Counted from the stretch's first letter, positions 1-63,117 are shown. The stretch is DNA of 64,000 nt from Corydoras sp. C115 (GCA_019802505.1 JAFMOC010000021.1:2961501-3025500), one strand, 5' to 3'. A program made the numbers and translations. Notes: a model not told the origin generated them from the letters alone.

Positions 1-61
1 CCCAGATGGGGATTCGAACCGGGAATCCCTAGTGGCTGAGAGGAGAACATGCTAACCACTA
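1..61 (-). repeat. SINE-1 head, cut by window start
   Basis: Reverse-oriented head with the B box (GGATTCGAACC complement) running off the left edge; an AT microsatellite follows directly. Confidence 0.8.
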
Positions 62-69
<8 letters not shown>

Positions 70-113
<44 letters not shown>

Positions 114-119
114 TATATA
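70..119. repeat. AT microsatellite
   Basis: About 50 bp of TA dinucleotides with small interruptions, preceded by a short GT run and followed by a T run. Confidence 0.9.
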
Positions 120-1085
120 TTTTTTTTTTGTTGTTTCTTTTTCCGAGTCGTCTCCTTGTGTCTACATTCCTCTCCACATCAAAAGAACGAACATCAAACA
201 TTCCTACGTTACCACACCTGCACCTGTAACACGCACCGAGCAATTAAACGTTGATTGTGGGTTTGCATTCATATTTGCCGACTAGCTTTTTTGGTCAGAT
301 AGTGAGGTGATGGTTATTTTAATCACACATTCCCTTAATGGAGGATAAAATGCATTCTTTTAAGGCCCGTGCTGTTTGAAGTGTGTTTACACATGGTGAG
401 TGGAGTGAGTGTGTAATGGTTTCTCTGCAGTACTCTTAGCATGATGGCATTTCTGGGTTGTTTCTCAGTTAATGATAAACTCTAAGACCAGGCTGTTTAT
501 CTGAAGAGCAACAGATTCATGCTTTATACCAAGGTCCTAAACCGGGAATTCCATTCATCAGTCATCAGCCTTCAAGGTGAAATAAACAACCTTATCATGG
601 GCAGACTTAGTACCTTGGATCATGACTTGGGTTTTATTAGTGATTAAAAGAAGGAAGTTTCTGTCCGCTCGTGCTTTTATATTTTTAGTACAACATTTTG
701 TGAAGTGTAAATGTGCTCCCTCAGCATAAAGGTCGAAGCCTGCATTGTGCATCAATGTCTCCCCTGGGCTGTGTATGAGGCTTGAACAGCAGAACTGGAG
801 GAAATTTCAGCTGCAATTAAGCAAAATATCATCTGCAATCTCCAGTCAGAAGTTTACACACACCTCATTGAGTTCCACTTATTGTCCACTTATGTATACA
901 GGACCAGTCAAATATGTGTACACACCCCATTCCTTCTCCATTGTCTATTATCTACATTTATCTGTAGATGAAGTGTGTAGTTTTACAACGACAGACTGTA
1001 GGGCATGTGTTTTCTTTGTTTTGTTAGTTCCCTGTTGGTTCTCTGTTGGTCAGGATCATCACAGAATTGGTATCATTTATATTTA
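120..1085. other. Unique-looking noncoding stretch
   Basis: Nothing recognised: AT-rich, with stops in all frames within short distances. It lies upstream of the first coding exon, so a 5' UTR exon or promoter could be here or further left, but I see no CpG-rich block. Confidence 0.5.
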
Positions 1086-1087
1086 AA

Positions 1088-1240
1088 TATTTGGTCATTT
1101 AGCAGACGCTTTTATCCAAAGCAACTTACAAACTTCCTAACTGTGGGGTCAGAACCCTGAGTTGGTACAGTAGCCCTGGAGTAATGAGGGTTAAGGGCCT
1201 TTCTCAAGAACCCAAATTGGTAATTTCAGTTGACCTGGGA
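1088..1240 (-). repeat. SINE-2 copy, truncated at the head
   Basis: Begins GGTCATTTAGCAGACGCTTT then ATCCAAAGC, with the internal phrase GGAGTAATGAGGGTTAAGGG. It breaks off at TGACCTGGGA, where the left arm of the large palindrome starts. Confidence 0.75.
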
Positions 1241-1302
1241 TGGTGGAGAACATGCTAACCACTAAGCCTAAACATCAAATATTTTTTTTTGTCCCCAAAA
1301 AA

Positions 1303-1435
1303 CATTCATCCATCCATTATCTTCCACTTTATCCTCTATTAGGGTCGCGGTGGGGTTCCCCATGCCCATCCAGGGGAGAACGTTTCGGGCACTGGGCAGA
1401 TACACCCAGGACAGGGTGCCAATCTATCGCTGGGC
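1303..1435 (-). repeat. SINE-1 tail fragment (left palindrome arm)
   Basis: Reverse tail half from CATTCATCCATCCATTATC to ATCGCTGGGC, ending at a 25-bp A run. Confidence 0.8.
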
Positions 1436-1514
1436 AAAAAAAAAAAAAAAAAAAAAAAACTTTACTCTAAACCTTATTTACACCACGAAGTTTGGACCAG
1501 TGTATTGTTTGTAA

Positions 1515-1765
1515 GTTCTGCAGTGACACTGATGCAGTGAGGGGGGGTTTAGTGCAGCAGTGCTGCTGTAGTTTCATTTGAACACCTCAGTGATACTGCT
1601 GGGATAGGAATAATGCACCAACCAAATAATACCTGCTCTGTGATGCTACTCTTGGGGTCCTGACCATTAGAACAGAGTAAAGGGGACTAACACAGTATGT
1701 ACTGTAGAACACAAACAGATGGACTACAGTCTGGAATAGTGAACATGGACAATAAGTGAAGCAAA
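1515..1765. repeat. Repeat F copy (palindrome loop)
   Basis: Contains CACCTCAGTGATACTGCTG, CCAACCAAATAATACCTGC and GGGTCCTGACCATTAGAAC. Diverged copies of the first part recur at 35580, 46810 and 62790. I recall this as a common fish interspersed repeat but cannot name its class. Confidence 0.55.
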
Positions 1766-1851
1766 AAGCAGGTGTCTCCAAACTATTGACTGGTCCAAAC
1801 TTCGTGGTGTAAATAAGGTTTAGAGTAAAGTGTTTTTTTTTTTTTTTTTTT

Positions 1852-1984
1852 GCCCAACGATGGATTGGCGCCCTGTCCTGGGTGTATCTGCCCAGTGCCC
1901 GAAACGTTCTCCCCTGGATGGGCATGAGGAACCCCACTGCGACCCTAATAGAGGATAAAGTGGAAGATAATGGATGGATGAATG
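1852..1984 (+). repeat. SINE-1 tail fragment (right palindrome arm)
   Basis: Mirror of the 1303-1435 fragment, ending in GGATGGATGAATG. Confidence 0.8.
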
Positions 1985-2018
1985 TTTTTGGGGAAAAAAA
2001 AACATTATTTGATGTTTA

Positions 2019-2292
2019 GGCTTAGTGGTTAGCATGTTCTCCTCTCAGCACTAGGGATTCCCGGTTCGAATCCCCATCTGGGTGGAGTTTCCATGCTCTC
2101 CCCGTGTCCGCATGGGTTTCCTCCCACAGCTCAAAATCAAGGTCAATTGAGTTCTCCAAATTGCCCCATATAGAGTGTGTCCGTGTGAGTGAGTGTGTGC
2201 CCAGCGATTGATTGGTGTATCTGCCCAAAACGTTCTCCTCTGGATGGGCATGGGGAATAAAGTGGATAAAGTGAAGATAATGGATGGATGGA
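2019..2292 (+). repeat. SINE-1 copy with internal deletions
   Basis: The head GGCTTAGTGGTTAGCATG lies in the palindrome's outer edge, and the copy continues beyond it to a GGATGGATGG tail. It lacks the FCxTCCGGGTTC block and part of the 3' body. Confidence 0.8.
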
Positions 2293-2600
2293 TTATTAGA
2301 TGTGTAATAATCAGTTTTGTCAACAGAATGAGCAGATTACGCATGTTTTACAGTAATAAGATGATGACGCTCCCTTTTGAGTGTTTGTTTAGTTTGTTTG
2401 TGATGGTGAAGTCACTGGTAATAGGTGGTACCAGTTATTATGAAACCTAGAGTAAATAGAAACTCTGCAGAATATATTGATTAGATTAGTGGAGAATGCA
2501 AATATTGCTTGATATCAAGAGATAAAAAAAGCTTTAGTCACTCAAAGGATGTGCCAAGGATGTGGATTTGGCTTTTTTACTCTTAATTGTATTGAAACTG

Positions 2601-2938
2601 GGCGGCACGGTGGCTTAGTGGTTAGCACGTTTGCCTCTCAGTGCTAGGGATTCCCGGTTCGAATCCCAATCTGGGTGGAGTTTCCATGTTCTCCCCGTGT
2701 CTGCGTGGGTTTCCTCCGTTTTCCGCCCACAGTCCAAAAACATGGATCAAGTCAATTGAGTTCTCCAAATAGCCCCATATAGAGTGTGTATGTGTGAGTG
2801 AGTGTGTGCCCAGTGATAGATTGACGCCCTGTCCTGGGTGTATCTGCCCAGTGCCCAAAACGCTCTCCTCTGGATGGGCATGAGGAACCCCACCGCAGCT
2901 CTAATGGAGGATAAAGCAGAAGATAATGAATGAATGAA
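2601..2938 (+). repeat. SINE-1 full-length copy next to the exon 1 acceptor
   Basis: Flanked by a 13-bp TSD, TGTATTGAAACTG, at 2588-2600 and 2939-2951. The right TSD runs straight into the pyrimidine tract of the ktn1 exon 1 acceptor. Confidence 0.9.
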
Positions 2939-2971
2939 TGTATTGAAACTGTTTTCCTTTGTTTGTCCAGA

Positions 2972-54995
<52,024 letters not shown>

Positions 54996-55820
54996 AAGAG
55001 ACAGAGGTGCTGGTGGGTTCTCTTCAGGCCAGTCCCAATCCCCACACCGCAGTAACCCCGATCCACCTCCGGCTCTTCTGTTTCCCCACGACGCAAACCT
55101 CCTGCCCTGTCCACCCCGCTGCAGAGAGTTGGGGACCGGTGGGAACCAGGCAGCATTCACTCCAAGAACCAATATTCCTGGATCCCTTCTCCCACCTGCA
55201 GCGTTTCCTCTGCAGAGCCATTCCTCTCCAATTTGCAAAGCCATCTGATGTAGACATGATGTTTAGACTCGTTTAGGTTTGGAGTTCTTTTTTTTTTTTA
55301 CCCCTCTTTCTGTTCAAAACCAGTTTGTGTTCTTAGCTCTCTTTGAACGGAGGAGATTTTAATCCTCCAGGAAAATGAACTCGGAGCCTGTTTTTGGATT
55401 TTTAAGAGAGAAACGTTCAGATCTGTTGATGCTCACTACGCTGTTTTTGGTTCTTGTCCTCCGGTCCCAGGACGTTCTTATCGCTTACTTAAATTAACTC
55501 GCTTACCCAAATAATACACACTGAGGTCCTGAACGGCAAAGCTTTTGTTGATTTTTTTTGTTTTTTTGTCTGAGTACACATTTTCAATCTGGACGGTCAG
55601 GTGGGTGTGTCTGTTTTTGTGCGTCGCTTTTTAATGCCAGTCTGGTTTTAAAAGCCGATGCACGAAGCAGCTGGTTCTTCTACTGTAACTGCTTCTCAAA
55701 AACATAGGGAGCTTTAAACGGCCCTCGTAATATATTCAGTAAACCCTAAACTGTTTCATTAACACGGAAAAGTTTTTTGTAAAACGGATGACGTTATTAA
55801 AAGGGATGCTTGTAAAAAAA
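54996..55820 (+). other. ktn1: Putative ktn1 3' UTR
   Basis: About 0.8 kb free of SINEs, C-rich at first (54996-55260) then T-rich. An ATTAAA at 55796-55801 followed by an A run at 55814 is the only plausible polyadenylation context I see; there is no canonical AATAAA. A frame across 54883-55248 is open on both strands but is low-complexity Pro/Ser-rich and probably not coding. Confidence 0.4.
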
Positions 55821-55918
55821 ATTTAGTATTGTATGTTTTTCTTTTTTCCTTCTCTCACATTAACAATAGTTGCAACAACTACTATAATCCATCTTTTACA
55901 TTTACATTACATTTCATC

Positions 55919-56264
55919 GGCGGCACAGTGGCTTAGTGGTTAGCACGTTCGCCTCTCAGCACTAGGGGTTCCCGGTTCGAATCCCCATCTGGGTGGAGTT
56001 CCCATGTTCTCCCCGTGTCTGCGTGGGTTTCCTCCGGGTTCTCCGGTTTCCTCCCACAGTCCAAAAAAATGGATTAAGTCAATTGAGTTCTCAAATTGCC
56101 CCATATAGAGTGTGTCTGTGTGAGTGAGTGTGTGCCCAGCGATGGATTGGCGCCCTGTCCTGGGTGTATCTGCCCAGCGCCCGAGATGTTCTCCCCTGGA
56201 TGGGCATGGGGAACCCCACCGCGACCCTAATAGAGGATAAAGCGGGAGATAATGAATGAATGAA
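55919..56264 (+). repeat. SINE-1 full-length copy
   Basis: Inserted in the tail of the following SINE-2; TTTACATTACATTT-like sequence on both sides. Confidence 0.92.
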
Positions 56265-56447
56265 TTACATTTACATTTGGTCATTTAGCAGACGCTTTTA
56301 TCCAAAGCGACTTACAAGGTGAGCACAGGGTTAATCACAACATCCCTGGAGCAATGAGGGTTAAGGGTCTTGCTCAAGGACCCACATTGGTAACTTCAGT
56401 GGACCTGGGATTTGAACCAACATCCTTCAGATTGATAGCCCAACATA
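56265..56447 (-). repeat. SINE-2 copy, head-truncated
   Basis: ACATTTGGTCATTTAGCAGA ... CCTTCAGATTGATAGCCCAA. Confidence 0.87.
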
Positions 56448-56790
56448 AAGTTTTCCACGTTCACTATAATCTCATAAAAAATGATTGCCATAACTACAGT
56501 TATCCTTCATAAGTAATAGTTGGCACACCTTTTATAATTTCTCTTAAACAATGGTCACCAGACCTACTTTAATACATCAAATAATGGTTGCCACAACTAA
56601 TATAATCCCCAGTTTGTATGTTTTTTTTTTTTTGTATTTATTTTTCCTCTTCTCTCACATAAACTATAGTTGCCACAACTACTATAATCCATCTTTTACA
56701 AAATGGTTACCATGACTGGTATCACAGTATAATCCCTCTTAAGAAATGATTGCCATAAATACAATTATCCTTCATAAGTAATAGTTGCTG

Positions 56791-57156
56791 CAGTTGTGTT
56801 AAAAGTGGAAGATGAACAATTCAACAATCAGTAAAAATCAATAAGTTTGACTTTACTTTATTACTTTTACTAAATTCATTAAAAGTATTATAAAAAAACG
56901 TACATTTGTATTGTATGATGTTTCGCATTGCGTATTGTTGCAATAAAGCAAAAAAGTAACACAAGGCGGAACGAAAATTGGGAGTTGCACTCCCAGCCAA
57001 GTTGCTAGTTGCACCTTAGCTGTACTCACTGCTGCGCATGCCGTGCTGAGCACAGCTCAGTTTAGAGGCGTTTGTACCACGTGTGAAAAAAACACGCAAG
57101 TTCCCCACACTGTTGTATTTACATTAACTGTTTTTTGGAGGATTTTGGTTCCCAGT
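56791..57156. other. Noncoding flank
   Basis: No feature recognised. Confidence 0.45.
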
Positions 57157-57168
57157 AAATGAAACCAG

Positions 57169-57530
57169 TGCGGCACTAGTGGCTTAGTGGTTAGCACGTT
57201 CGCCTCTCAGCGCTAGGGATTCCCGGTTCGAATCCCCATCTGGGTGGAGTTTCCATGTTCTCCCCGTGTCTGCGTGGGTTTCATCCGGGTTCTTCCGGTT
57301 TCACCCACAGGTCCAAAAACATGGGCATCAAGTCAATTGAGTTCTCCAAATTGCCCCATATAGAGTGTGCAATGTGTGAGTGAGTGTGTGCCCAATTGGA
57401 TTGGCGCCCTGTTTCCTGGACTGTATCTGGCCAGCGCCCAGAGACGTTCTCCCCTGGATGGGCACGGGGGGAACATGGAAACTCCGTGACCCTAATAGAG
57501 GATAAAGCGGGAGATAATGAATGAATGAAT
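57169..57530 (+). repeat. SINE-1 copy with small insertions
   Basis: AAATGAAACCAG at 57157-57168 and AAATGACACCAG at 57531-57542 form the TSD. Confidence 0.9.
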
Positions 57531-57836
57531 AAATGACACCAGACCTGGAGCAGCGCAGGTGGATCGAAGTCGGACGGCATGTCGGCGTCGTGCTGCAGTT
57601 GTGAGGTATGTTTGTTTGTTCATGTACCGATAACCAGAGCTGATTAAAAACATGTAACAGGGTGACCAGATTCCAATTCAGCAGATGTGGACAACGACTA
57701 TGTTTATGTGGGACAGCAATGCATTAAGGTAGTCTAAAATAACTTAAAAAAAAAGAGAAACATCTCTACTCTATCCCTTTAGCGCATAACAGACTGCAAA
57801 AAAAAAAAAACGTACAATTAAACATAACAGTTCTTT

Positions 57837-57949
57837 AGCCCAGCGATGGATTGGCACCCTGTCCTGGGTCTATCTTTCCAGCGCCCGAACGTTCTGTGGG
57901 ATGGGCAAGAGGAACCCACCGCGACCCCTAGAGGATAAAGCAGAAGATA
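57837..57949 (+). repeat. SINE-1 tail fragment
   Basis: GCCCAGCGATGGATTGGCAC ... GAGGATAAAGCAGAAGATAA; several small deletions. Confidence 0.8.
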
Positions 57950-58130
57950 ATCTCTGTTACTTTGAAAACAGTTCTTTAATGTGCTTTAATAAGGGTATGA
58001 CTTTCTGTATAATATATAAATGTAATCTTATTTAAAAATGTACCTTTCTCTAACGAAGCAAAACATAGCTTACTATGTTTTTTTACTATTATATTGAGCT
58101 TTTAGTTAAACTATTTCGCAATCCATAGCG

Positions 58131-58428
58131 CCATTATCTTCTGCTTTATCCTCTATTAGGGTCGTGGGGCGCTGGGCAGATAGACCCAGGACAGGGCTCC
58201 AATCTATCACTGGACACACTCACTCACACAGACAAACACACTCTACTTGGGGCAATTTGGAGAACTCAATTCACTTGATCCATGTTTTTGGACTGTGGGA
58301 GGAAACCGGAGAACCCGGAGGAAACCCACAAGGGGCGAACATGGAAACTCCACCCAGATGGGGATTCGAACCGGGAATCCCTAGTGCTGAGAGGAGAACG
58401 TGCTAACCACTAAGCCACCGTGCCGCCA
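58131..58428 (-). repeat. SINE-1 copy with an internal deletion
   Basis: CATTATCTTCTGCTTTATCC ... GCCACCGTGCCGCC; the CCCATGCCCATCCAGGGG part is missing. Confidence 0.88.
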
Positions 58429-58743
58429 CTATTTCACAATGATTCCCAAATTAAAGCACCCTACTGTGTACAATTAAACAGAACAAACACGCGTCCGCGT
58501 TCTCGATTGGTTGACATTCAAACAGCCCGCCTCTCCCCCGATAACAGACAACACAGCCGTCCAATGGCAGATTATAAAACGCGCATTTCAAAACTGCAGT
58601 CTGACTTTTACTAACAATGCGGGACAACGACTCAATTTGCGGGACGCCTGAAAAGTAACAAAATTGTGGGACTGTCCCGCACAAAGCAGGACAACTGGTC
58701 ACCCTACATGTAACCCACAACTTAATCTCTGTTACTTTTGAAC

Positions 58744-59062
58744 TAGGGGTGAGCTGCAAATTTTGATTCGACCATCGATTCAGAGAACCGCGACTATGAA
58801 CCTATAGTCGAATGTACCCGTTTTGAAACATGGGGGATTCTGATGGCATGTGCACCATTAGTTTTTGTGAACCCTGCGTTATTATAAGCATTTTGTCAAA
58901 TAAAATCACTAATTTCTAAAAAATAATCTCTTGCAAAAAAAGGTTTTCTTTTGAAGAAAAACAAGTGAATATCATTTGTAAAAATCTTTTTCAAATGAAC
59001 CACGCTTATATGATCTTGTGGTCAAATTTTTTTTCGACTATCAGTCTTTCTTTGGGGGACAA
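58744..59062. repeat. hAT-like relative, 3' end decayed
   Basis: TAGGGGTGAGCTGCAA and CTATAGTCGAATGTACC match the 45896 element; the right end is not recognisable. Confidence 0.6.
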
Positions 59063-59238
59063 ATAAATTAATAATGCTATATAAGCCCCTGGTAAGAGGA
59101 CCCCGTTGCTGAAACAGAAAAAAACCTAGCCCGGAGGAGACTTAAATAGGTGAATGAACCTCTTTCAAGGCATGTACCTTAATTAAAATCTATGAGCTTC
59201 TTCCAGGGAATTTCTAATTGGCTAATTTATATGAGCTC

Positions 59239-59586
59239 CGGCGGCACGGTGGCTTAGTGGTTAGCACGTTCTCCTCTCAGCGCTAGGGATTCCCGGTTTG
59301 AATCCCCGTCTGGGTGGAGTTTCCATGTTCTCCCCGTGTCTGCGTGGGTTTCCTCCGGGTTCTCCGGTTTTCTCCCACAGTCCAAAAACATGGATCAAGT
59401 CAATTGAATTCTCCAAATTGCCCCATATAGAGTGTGTCTGTGTGAGTGAGTGTGTGCCCAGCGATGGATTGGCACCCTGTCCTAGGTCTATCTGCCCAGC
59501 GCCCGAAACGTTCTCCCCTGGATGGGCATGGGGAACCCCACCGTGACCCTAATAGAGGATAAAGCGGGAGATAATGAATGAATAAA
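59239..59586 (+). repeat. SINE-1 full-length copy
   Basis: Flanked by TATATGAGC (59227 and 59587). Confidence 0.92.
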
Positions 59587-59718
59587 TATATGAGCCCCCA
59601 AGAAGGTTGTTTTGTTGTCAGTGTTACCTAGTTTGTAAAGTGATTCTGGAATGAAATGATGAAAATATTTGTCCTTTAAGGAGAAAATGGATAATTTCAC
59701 GTTTATAGGAGGAAAAAT

Positions 59719-60065
59719 TCATTCATTATCTCCCGCTTTATCCTCTATTAGGGTCGCGGTGGGGTTCCCCATGCCCATCCAGGGGAGAACGTCTCGGGCG
59801 CTGGGCAGATACACCCAGGACAGGGCGCCAATCCATCGCTGGGCACACACTCACTCACACAGACACACTCTATATGGGGCAATTTTTTTTTGAGAATTCA
59901 ATTGACTTAATCCATGTTTTTGGACTGTGGGAGGAAACCGGAGAACCCGGAGGAAACCCACGCAGACACGGGGAGAACATGGAAACTACACCCAGATGGG
60001 GATTCGAACCGGGAATCCCCAGCGCTGAGAGGAGAACGTGCTAACCACTAAGCCACCGTGCCGCC
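59719..60065 (-). repeat. SINE-1 full-length copy
   Basis: TSD TAGGAGGAAAAAT at 59706-59718 and 60066-60078. Confidence 0.93.
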
Positions 60066-60078
60066 TAGGAGGAAAAAT

Positions 60079-60440
60079 AATTGTTAAAAATAAGGAGTAA
60101 ATGTATATACACTTATTTGTAGTCAATGTGGTGTTAATTGAGTACGTCTATTTGTGGTATATGTTTTTAAAACAGACTGATGGGGTAAACTGTTTGGTTA
60201 TTTAAGGAAATATACTTATTTGGTTTAAACTTTATTAAGGGTTTTAGGTGATTGATTTATTATCTGTGTTATCTGAGTTTATTTTGATGTATGCTGTATT
60301 AACAATTTACTATTAAGATTATTGGGTGACTTAAGGGGAAAAAAAAGAAGAAAAAAAAAGATTTTCATTCAGTTTTACATGGTTTTCTTTCTTTTTTTCC
60401 CTTTCTTTCCTCTAAATCTTAGATGTTCATTCTTTTGTTG
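60079..60440. other. Noncoding flank
   Basis: No feature recognised; A- and T-rich at 60335-60420. Confidence 0.5.
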
Positions 60441-60444
60441 AGAT

Positions 60445-60755
60445 TTGGAAGTTTGGCATGTTCTCCACATTAGCATGTTAGCATTTTTTAAATTTCCAAC
60501 AACTGTACAGGTTTTAATTTCTTTTTTTCATTTTTTTTTCATTATTTCCTTTTTGCTTATCCTTTTAGTTTACCTTTGGAAGTTTGGCATGTTCTCCACA
60601 ATAGCATATGTTTTTTTTTTTTTTTTGCTTGGTTTTTATTGTTTTTGGTTTTTACCTTTTTATTTCATTTATTCATTGTTTTGGTTAGCTTTTTGTTAAC
60701 ATTTGGAAGTTTGGCATGCTCTCCACATAAGCATAGTTAGCATTTTTTTATTTTA
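60445..60755. repeat. Degenerate tandem repeat, about 125-bp period, T-rich
   Basis: TTTGGAAGTTTGGCATGTTC then TCCACA(T/A)AAGCAT recurs three times (60446, 60576, 60701) separated by T-rich stretches. Confidence 0.75.
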
Positions 60756-60869
60756 ATTGTTTTTGTTTTTTCTTTTTTTTTTTTTTTTTTGGTACTTTTT
60801 TTTTGCAGCAGCAGTCAGCCCTTCCAAACCAACTTTAAAGTTTGTTCACAAACTTTTCTTTCTAGTTAA

Positions 60870-61030
60870 AATTGTTAACATAACTACTATACTGTAATCC
60901 CTCATTAACAATGGTGGCCACAACTGGTATGATTTCTTATTAAAAGTGGTCGCATTGATTACTATCGTTTCTTTTCAATTCTGGTTACCACTACAAGTAT
61001 AATCTCTCATAAACAACAGTTTCCTTGAAG
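60870..61030. repeat. Minisatellite units like those at 55862-56790
   Basis: AACTACTATACTGTAATCCC, AATGGTGGCCACAACTGGTA, GGTTACCACTACAAGTATAA. Confidence 0.5.
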
Positions 61031-61274
61031 ACTCAATCTCTCCACAACAATAGTGAGGAAGCTGTGATCCTGCCTGAGTGTTGGTCTTCAGTTTCCCTAA
61101 TCATTGTTTCTCTTTTTCATGTTCATATCTCTTCCGCCAATGCAGAACTCCACCTACAAATAGGGCACTCTAGAGGTCTTGTTCGAACAGTTTTGAACCC
61201 TATGGGTTTGGAGAATTACTAAGCACTAAAGGAAACAGGGACTCCTGCACATGCTTCACTCACATGTGAATTGT

Positions 61275-61485
61275 ATGTAGAAATTGCTTTTATACAAAGT
61301 GATGTATGTAAATCCCAACTCGATGGTTGGGGTCAGAATACAGGGTTTATACAGCGCCCCTGGAGCATCGAGGATCAGGGTCTTCATCAACGTGCCACAT
61401 CTCAATTGTCAGCAGACTTGGATTTAAACCCACAACCTTCCGATTGATATGCCAACATCTGAACCATTGAGCTGCCACACTGCAA
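61275..61485 (-). repeat. SINE-2-like old copy
   Basis: TTGCTTTTATACAAAGTGAT ... ACCATTGAGCTGCCACAC. Confidence 0.6.
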
Positions 61486-61623
61486 CTTCAAAGCATTTCT
61501 GCAGAATTTATGAAAATGATTGTGTGAGGCTGCGTTATTAAAGCTGGAGCATCCGGACAGTCGTCACGTCAGTACAGCTTCACTGCAGATTCTCGTCTAC
61601 AGAGTGCGTCTGTGGAAATTCAT

Positions 61624-61955
61624 CTCATTATCTTCCGCTTTATCCTCTACTAGGGTCGGGGGGTTTCCCATGCCCATCCAGGGGAGAACGTTTCAGGCAC
61701 TGTGACGATACACCCAGGACTGTGTGCCAATCTATCACTTGGCGCACACACTCACTCACACTATATTTAGTGTGGCAATTTAGAGCATTCAATTTAACAT
61801 AAATCCATGTTGTGGGAGAAAACCAGAGAACACAAAGGAAACACACAGACACAGGGAGAACACTGGTGGACGAAACTCCACCCAGACTTTGGTTCGAACC
61901 TAGATCCTGAGTGCTGAGAGGAGAACATGCTAACCACTAAACCACCATGCTGCTC
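61624..61955 (-). repeat. SINE-1 copy, diverged
   Basis: CATTATCTTCCGCTTTATCC ... ACTAAACCACCATGCTGC. Confidence 0.85.
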
Positions 61956-62261
61956 TTCTGTGGAAATTGTAGACCTTTTATACAAAAGAGCATTTGTGAG
62001 GTCAGACACTGATGTTGGGTGAGATGTCCAGGCTTTTACACTTCTCTCTGGTGTATCATGTTTGATGGGAGTGGAGGTCAGTGTTCTGTGTGAGGCAGTC
62101 AGAACCACACCTTCATCCATGCTGCTTTTTACATACATTTGAGTTTTGGAATGAGTTTGCAGGTACAGTTTCCATTCTGTGACTGTTTGTTCTGTTTATT
62201 CTGTTTATTCTGATTGATGATTGTGAGCAAGCAGCTCAGCGGTGTGTATTTTATCTCATCG

Positions 62262-62315
62262 TAGGTTACAGGTTACTGTGAGGTTACTGTGAGGTTACTG
62301 TGAGGTTACTGTGAG
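62262..62315. repeat. Short minisatellite, 11-bp unit
   Basis: Four to five units of GGTTACTGTGA. Confidence 0.9.
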
Positions 62316-62468
62316 TCACATGACAGTTCAATCCACTTCTGATTTTATCTCCATAGTTGCGGTTACTTAGCATTCTGCACCGTAGGAATTCCAAAATATA
62401 AACACTTGGCTAAATTCTTATTGAATCTCTTGAAGGGTGAGCTTTTATTTTCAGACGTTTTCTCATAA

Positions 62469-62472
62469 CCCC

Positions 62473-62519
<47 letters not shown>
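62469..62519. repeat. Poly-C then CA microsatellite
   Basis: C21 followed by about 14 CA units. Confidence 0.95.
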
Positions 62520-63117
62520 ATCCATCCCGCGGTTGCTAAGTGTCAGCACCATGTATGAGACAGAATTTCTAAAGTCTGAACTAAATGATTCTCATCACAG
62601 TTGGCGTCATCATTTACAAATCCAGGTTTGAGATCTTGTCCAAAACAATTTGATTGTTTGCAACACACCCAAACTTCCACTGTCCACTCCCCAGCCATTT
62701 ATCAGGTCTACTCTCTCGGTCTGTTGTTCCAGCTCTAATGATCATATAGATGGACTTTGGTTATACAGTTTCATTCTGTAGTCCTTCTACATATTTTGTC
62801 AGTCCACTTTAGTATGTTCTCCAATGATCAGAACCCCCATAGTGGAGGTATTAGGGTGGTTGATGATTCTCAGTACTGCAGTGATACTGACAGTTGTAGG
62901 CTCGTGATTCACATCTTCTGTCTTTTTAATCTGCAAACACACGTCTGGTGAAAGAGCATTTAGTGTTATTGCTCCAAAGTTGGGGATCATCCCCCTGTAC
63001 CTTCACACATCCATGTCTCTAGTGACTTTTGAAATCATCTGCTTTTTCAATTCTGTAGTTTTCTCATATTGGTTCTTGGTTAATTACTTTAATTTTTAAT
63101 GTTTTACTGTAACAACA
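62520..63117. other. Noncoding flank with a repeat F piece
   Basis: GTGGTTGATGATTCTCAGTA then CTGCAGTGATACTGACAG at 62855-62893 is a repeat F copy; the rest is unrecognised. Confidence 0.45.

Larger units (their letters stand above)
1245..2041. repeat. Large inverted repeat (arms about 255 bp, loop about 290 bp)
   Basis: The left arm 1245-1502 and right arm 1790-2041 are near-perfect reverse complements. Each holds a SINE-1 head scrap, a T/A-run insert, a SINE-1 tail, a 20+ bp A (or T) run and a shared non-SINE segment TTTACTCTAAACCTTATTTA. The loop is repeat F. It could be a foldback DNA element that captured a SINE, or an inverted duplication. Confidence 0.75.
55862..56790. repeat. Degenerate minisatellite, interrupted by SINEs
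   Basis: Units of roughly 40-60 bp around GTTGCCACAACTACTATAATC, seen at 55870, 56470-56600 and 56668-56780, with SINE-1 and SINE-2 between. Confidence 0.6.
57659..58705. mobile_element. Inverted-terminal-repeat DNA element, 1047 bp, with nested SINE-1s
   Basis: Ends AGGGTGACCAG...CTGGTCACCCT with a 9-bp TSD ACATGTAAC at 57650-57658 and 58706-58714 (or 8 bp if the left end is CAGGG). Subterminal GGGACTGTCCCGCAC. A TATAAAAC lies at 58575 in a CCAAT-containing stretch. No transposase frame remains. hAT or Mutator-like cannot be decided here. Confidence 0.8.

Noticed and set aside
57949..58740. Repeat of AATCTCTGTTACTTT at 57949 and 58723
   Set aside because: Too short to be separated from chance or from shared SINE-adjacent sequence.
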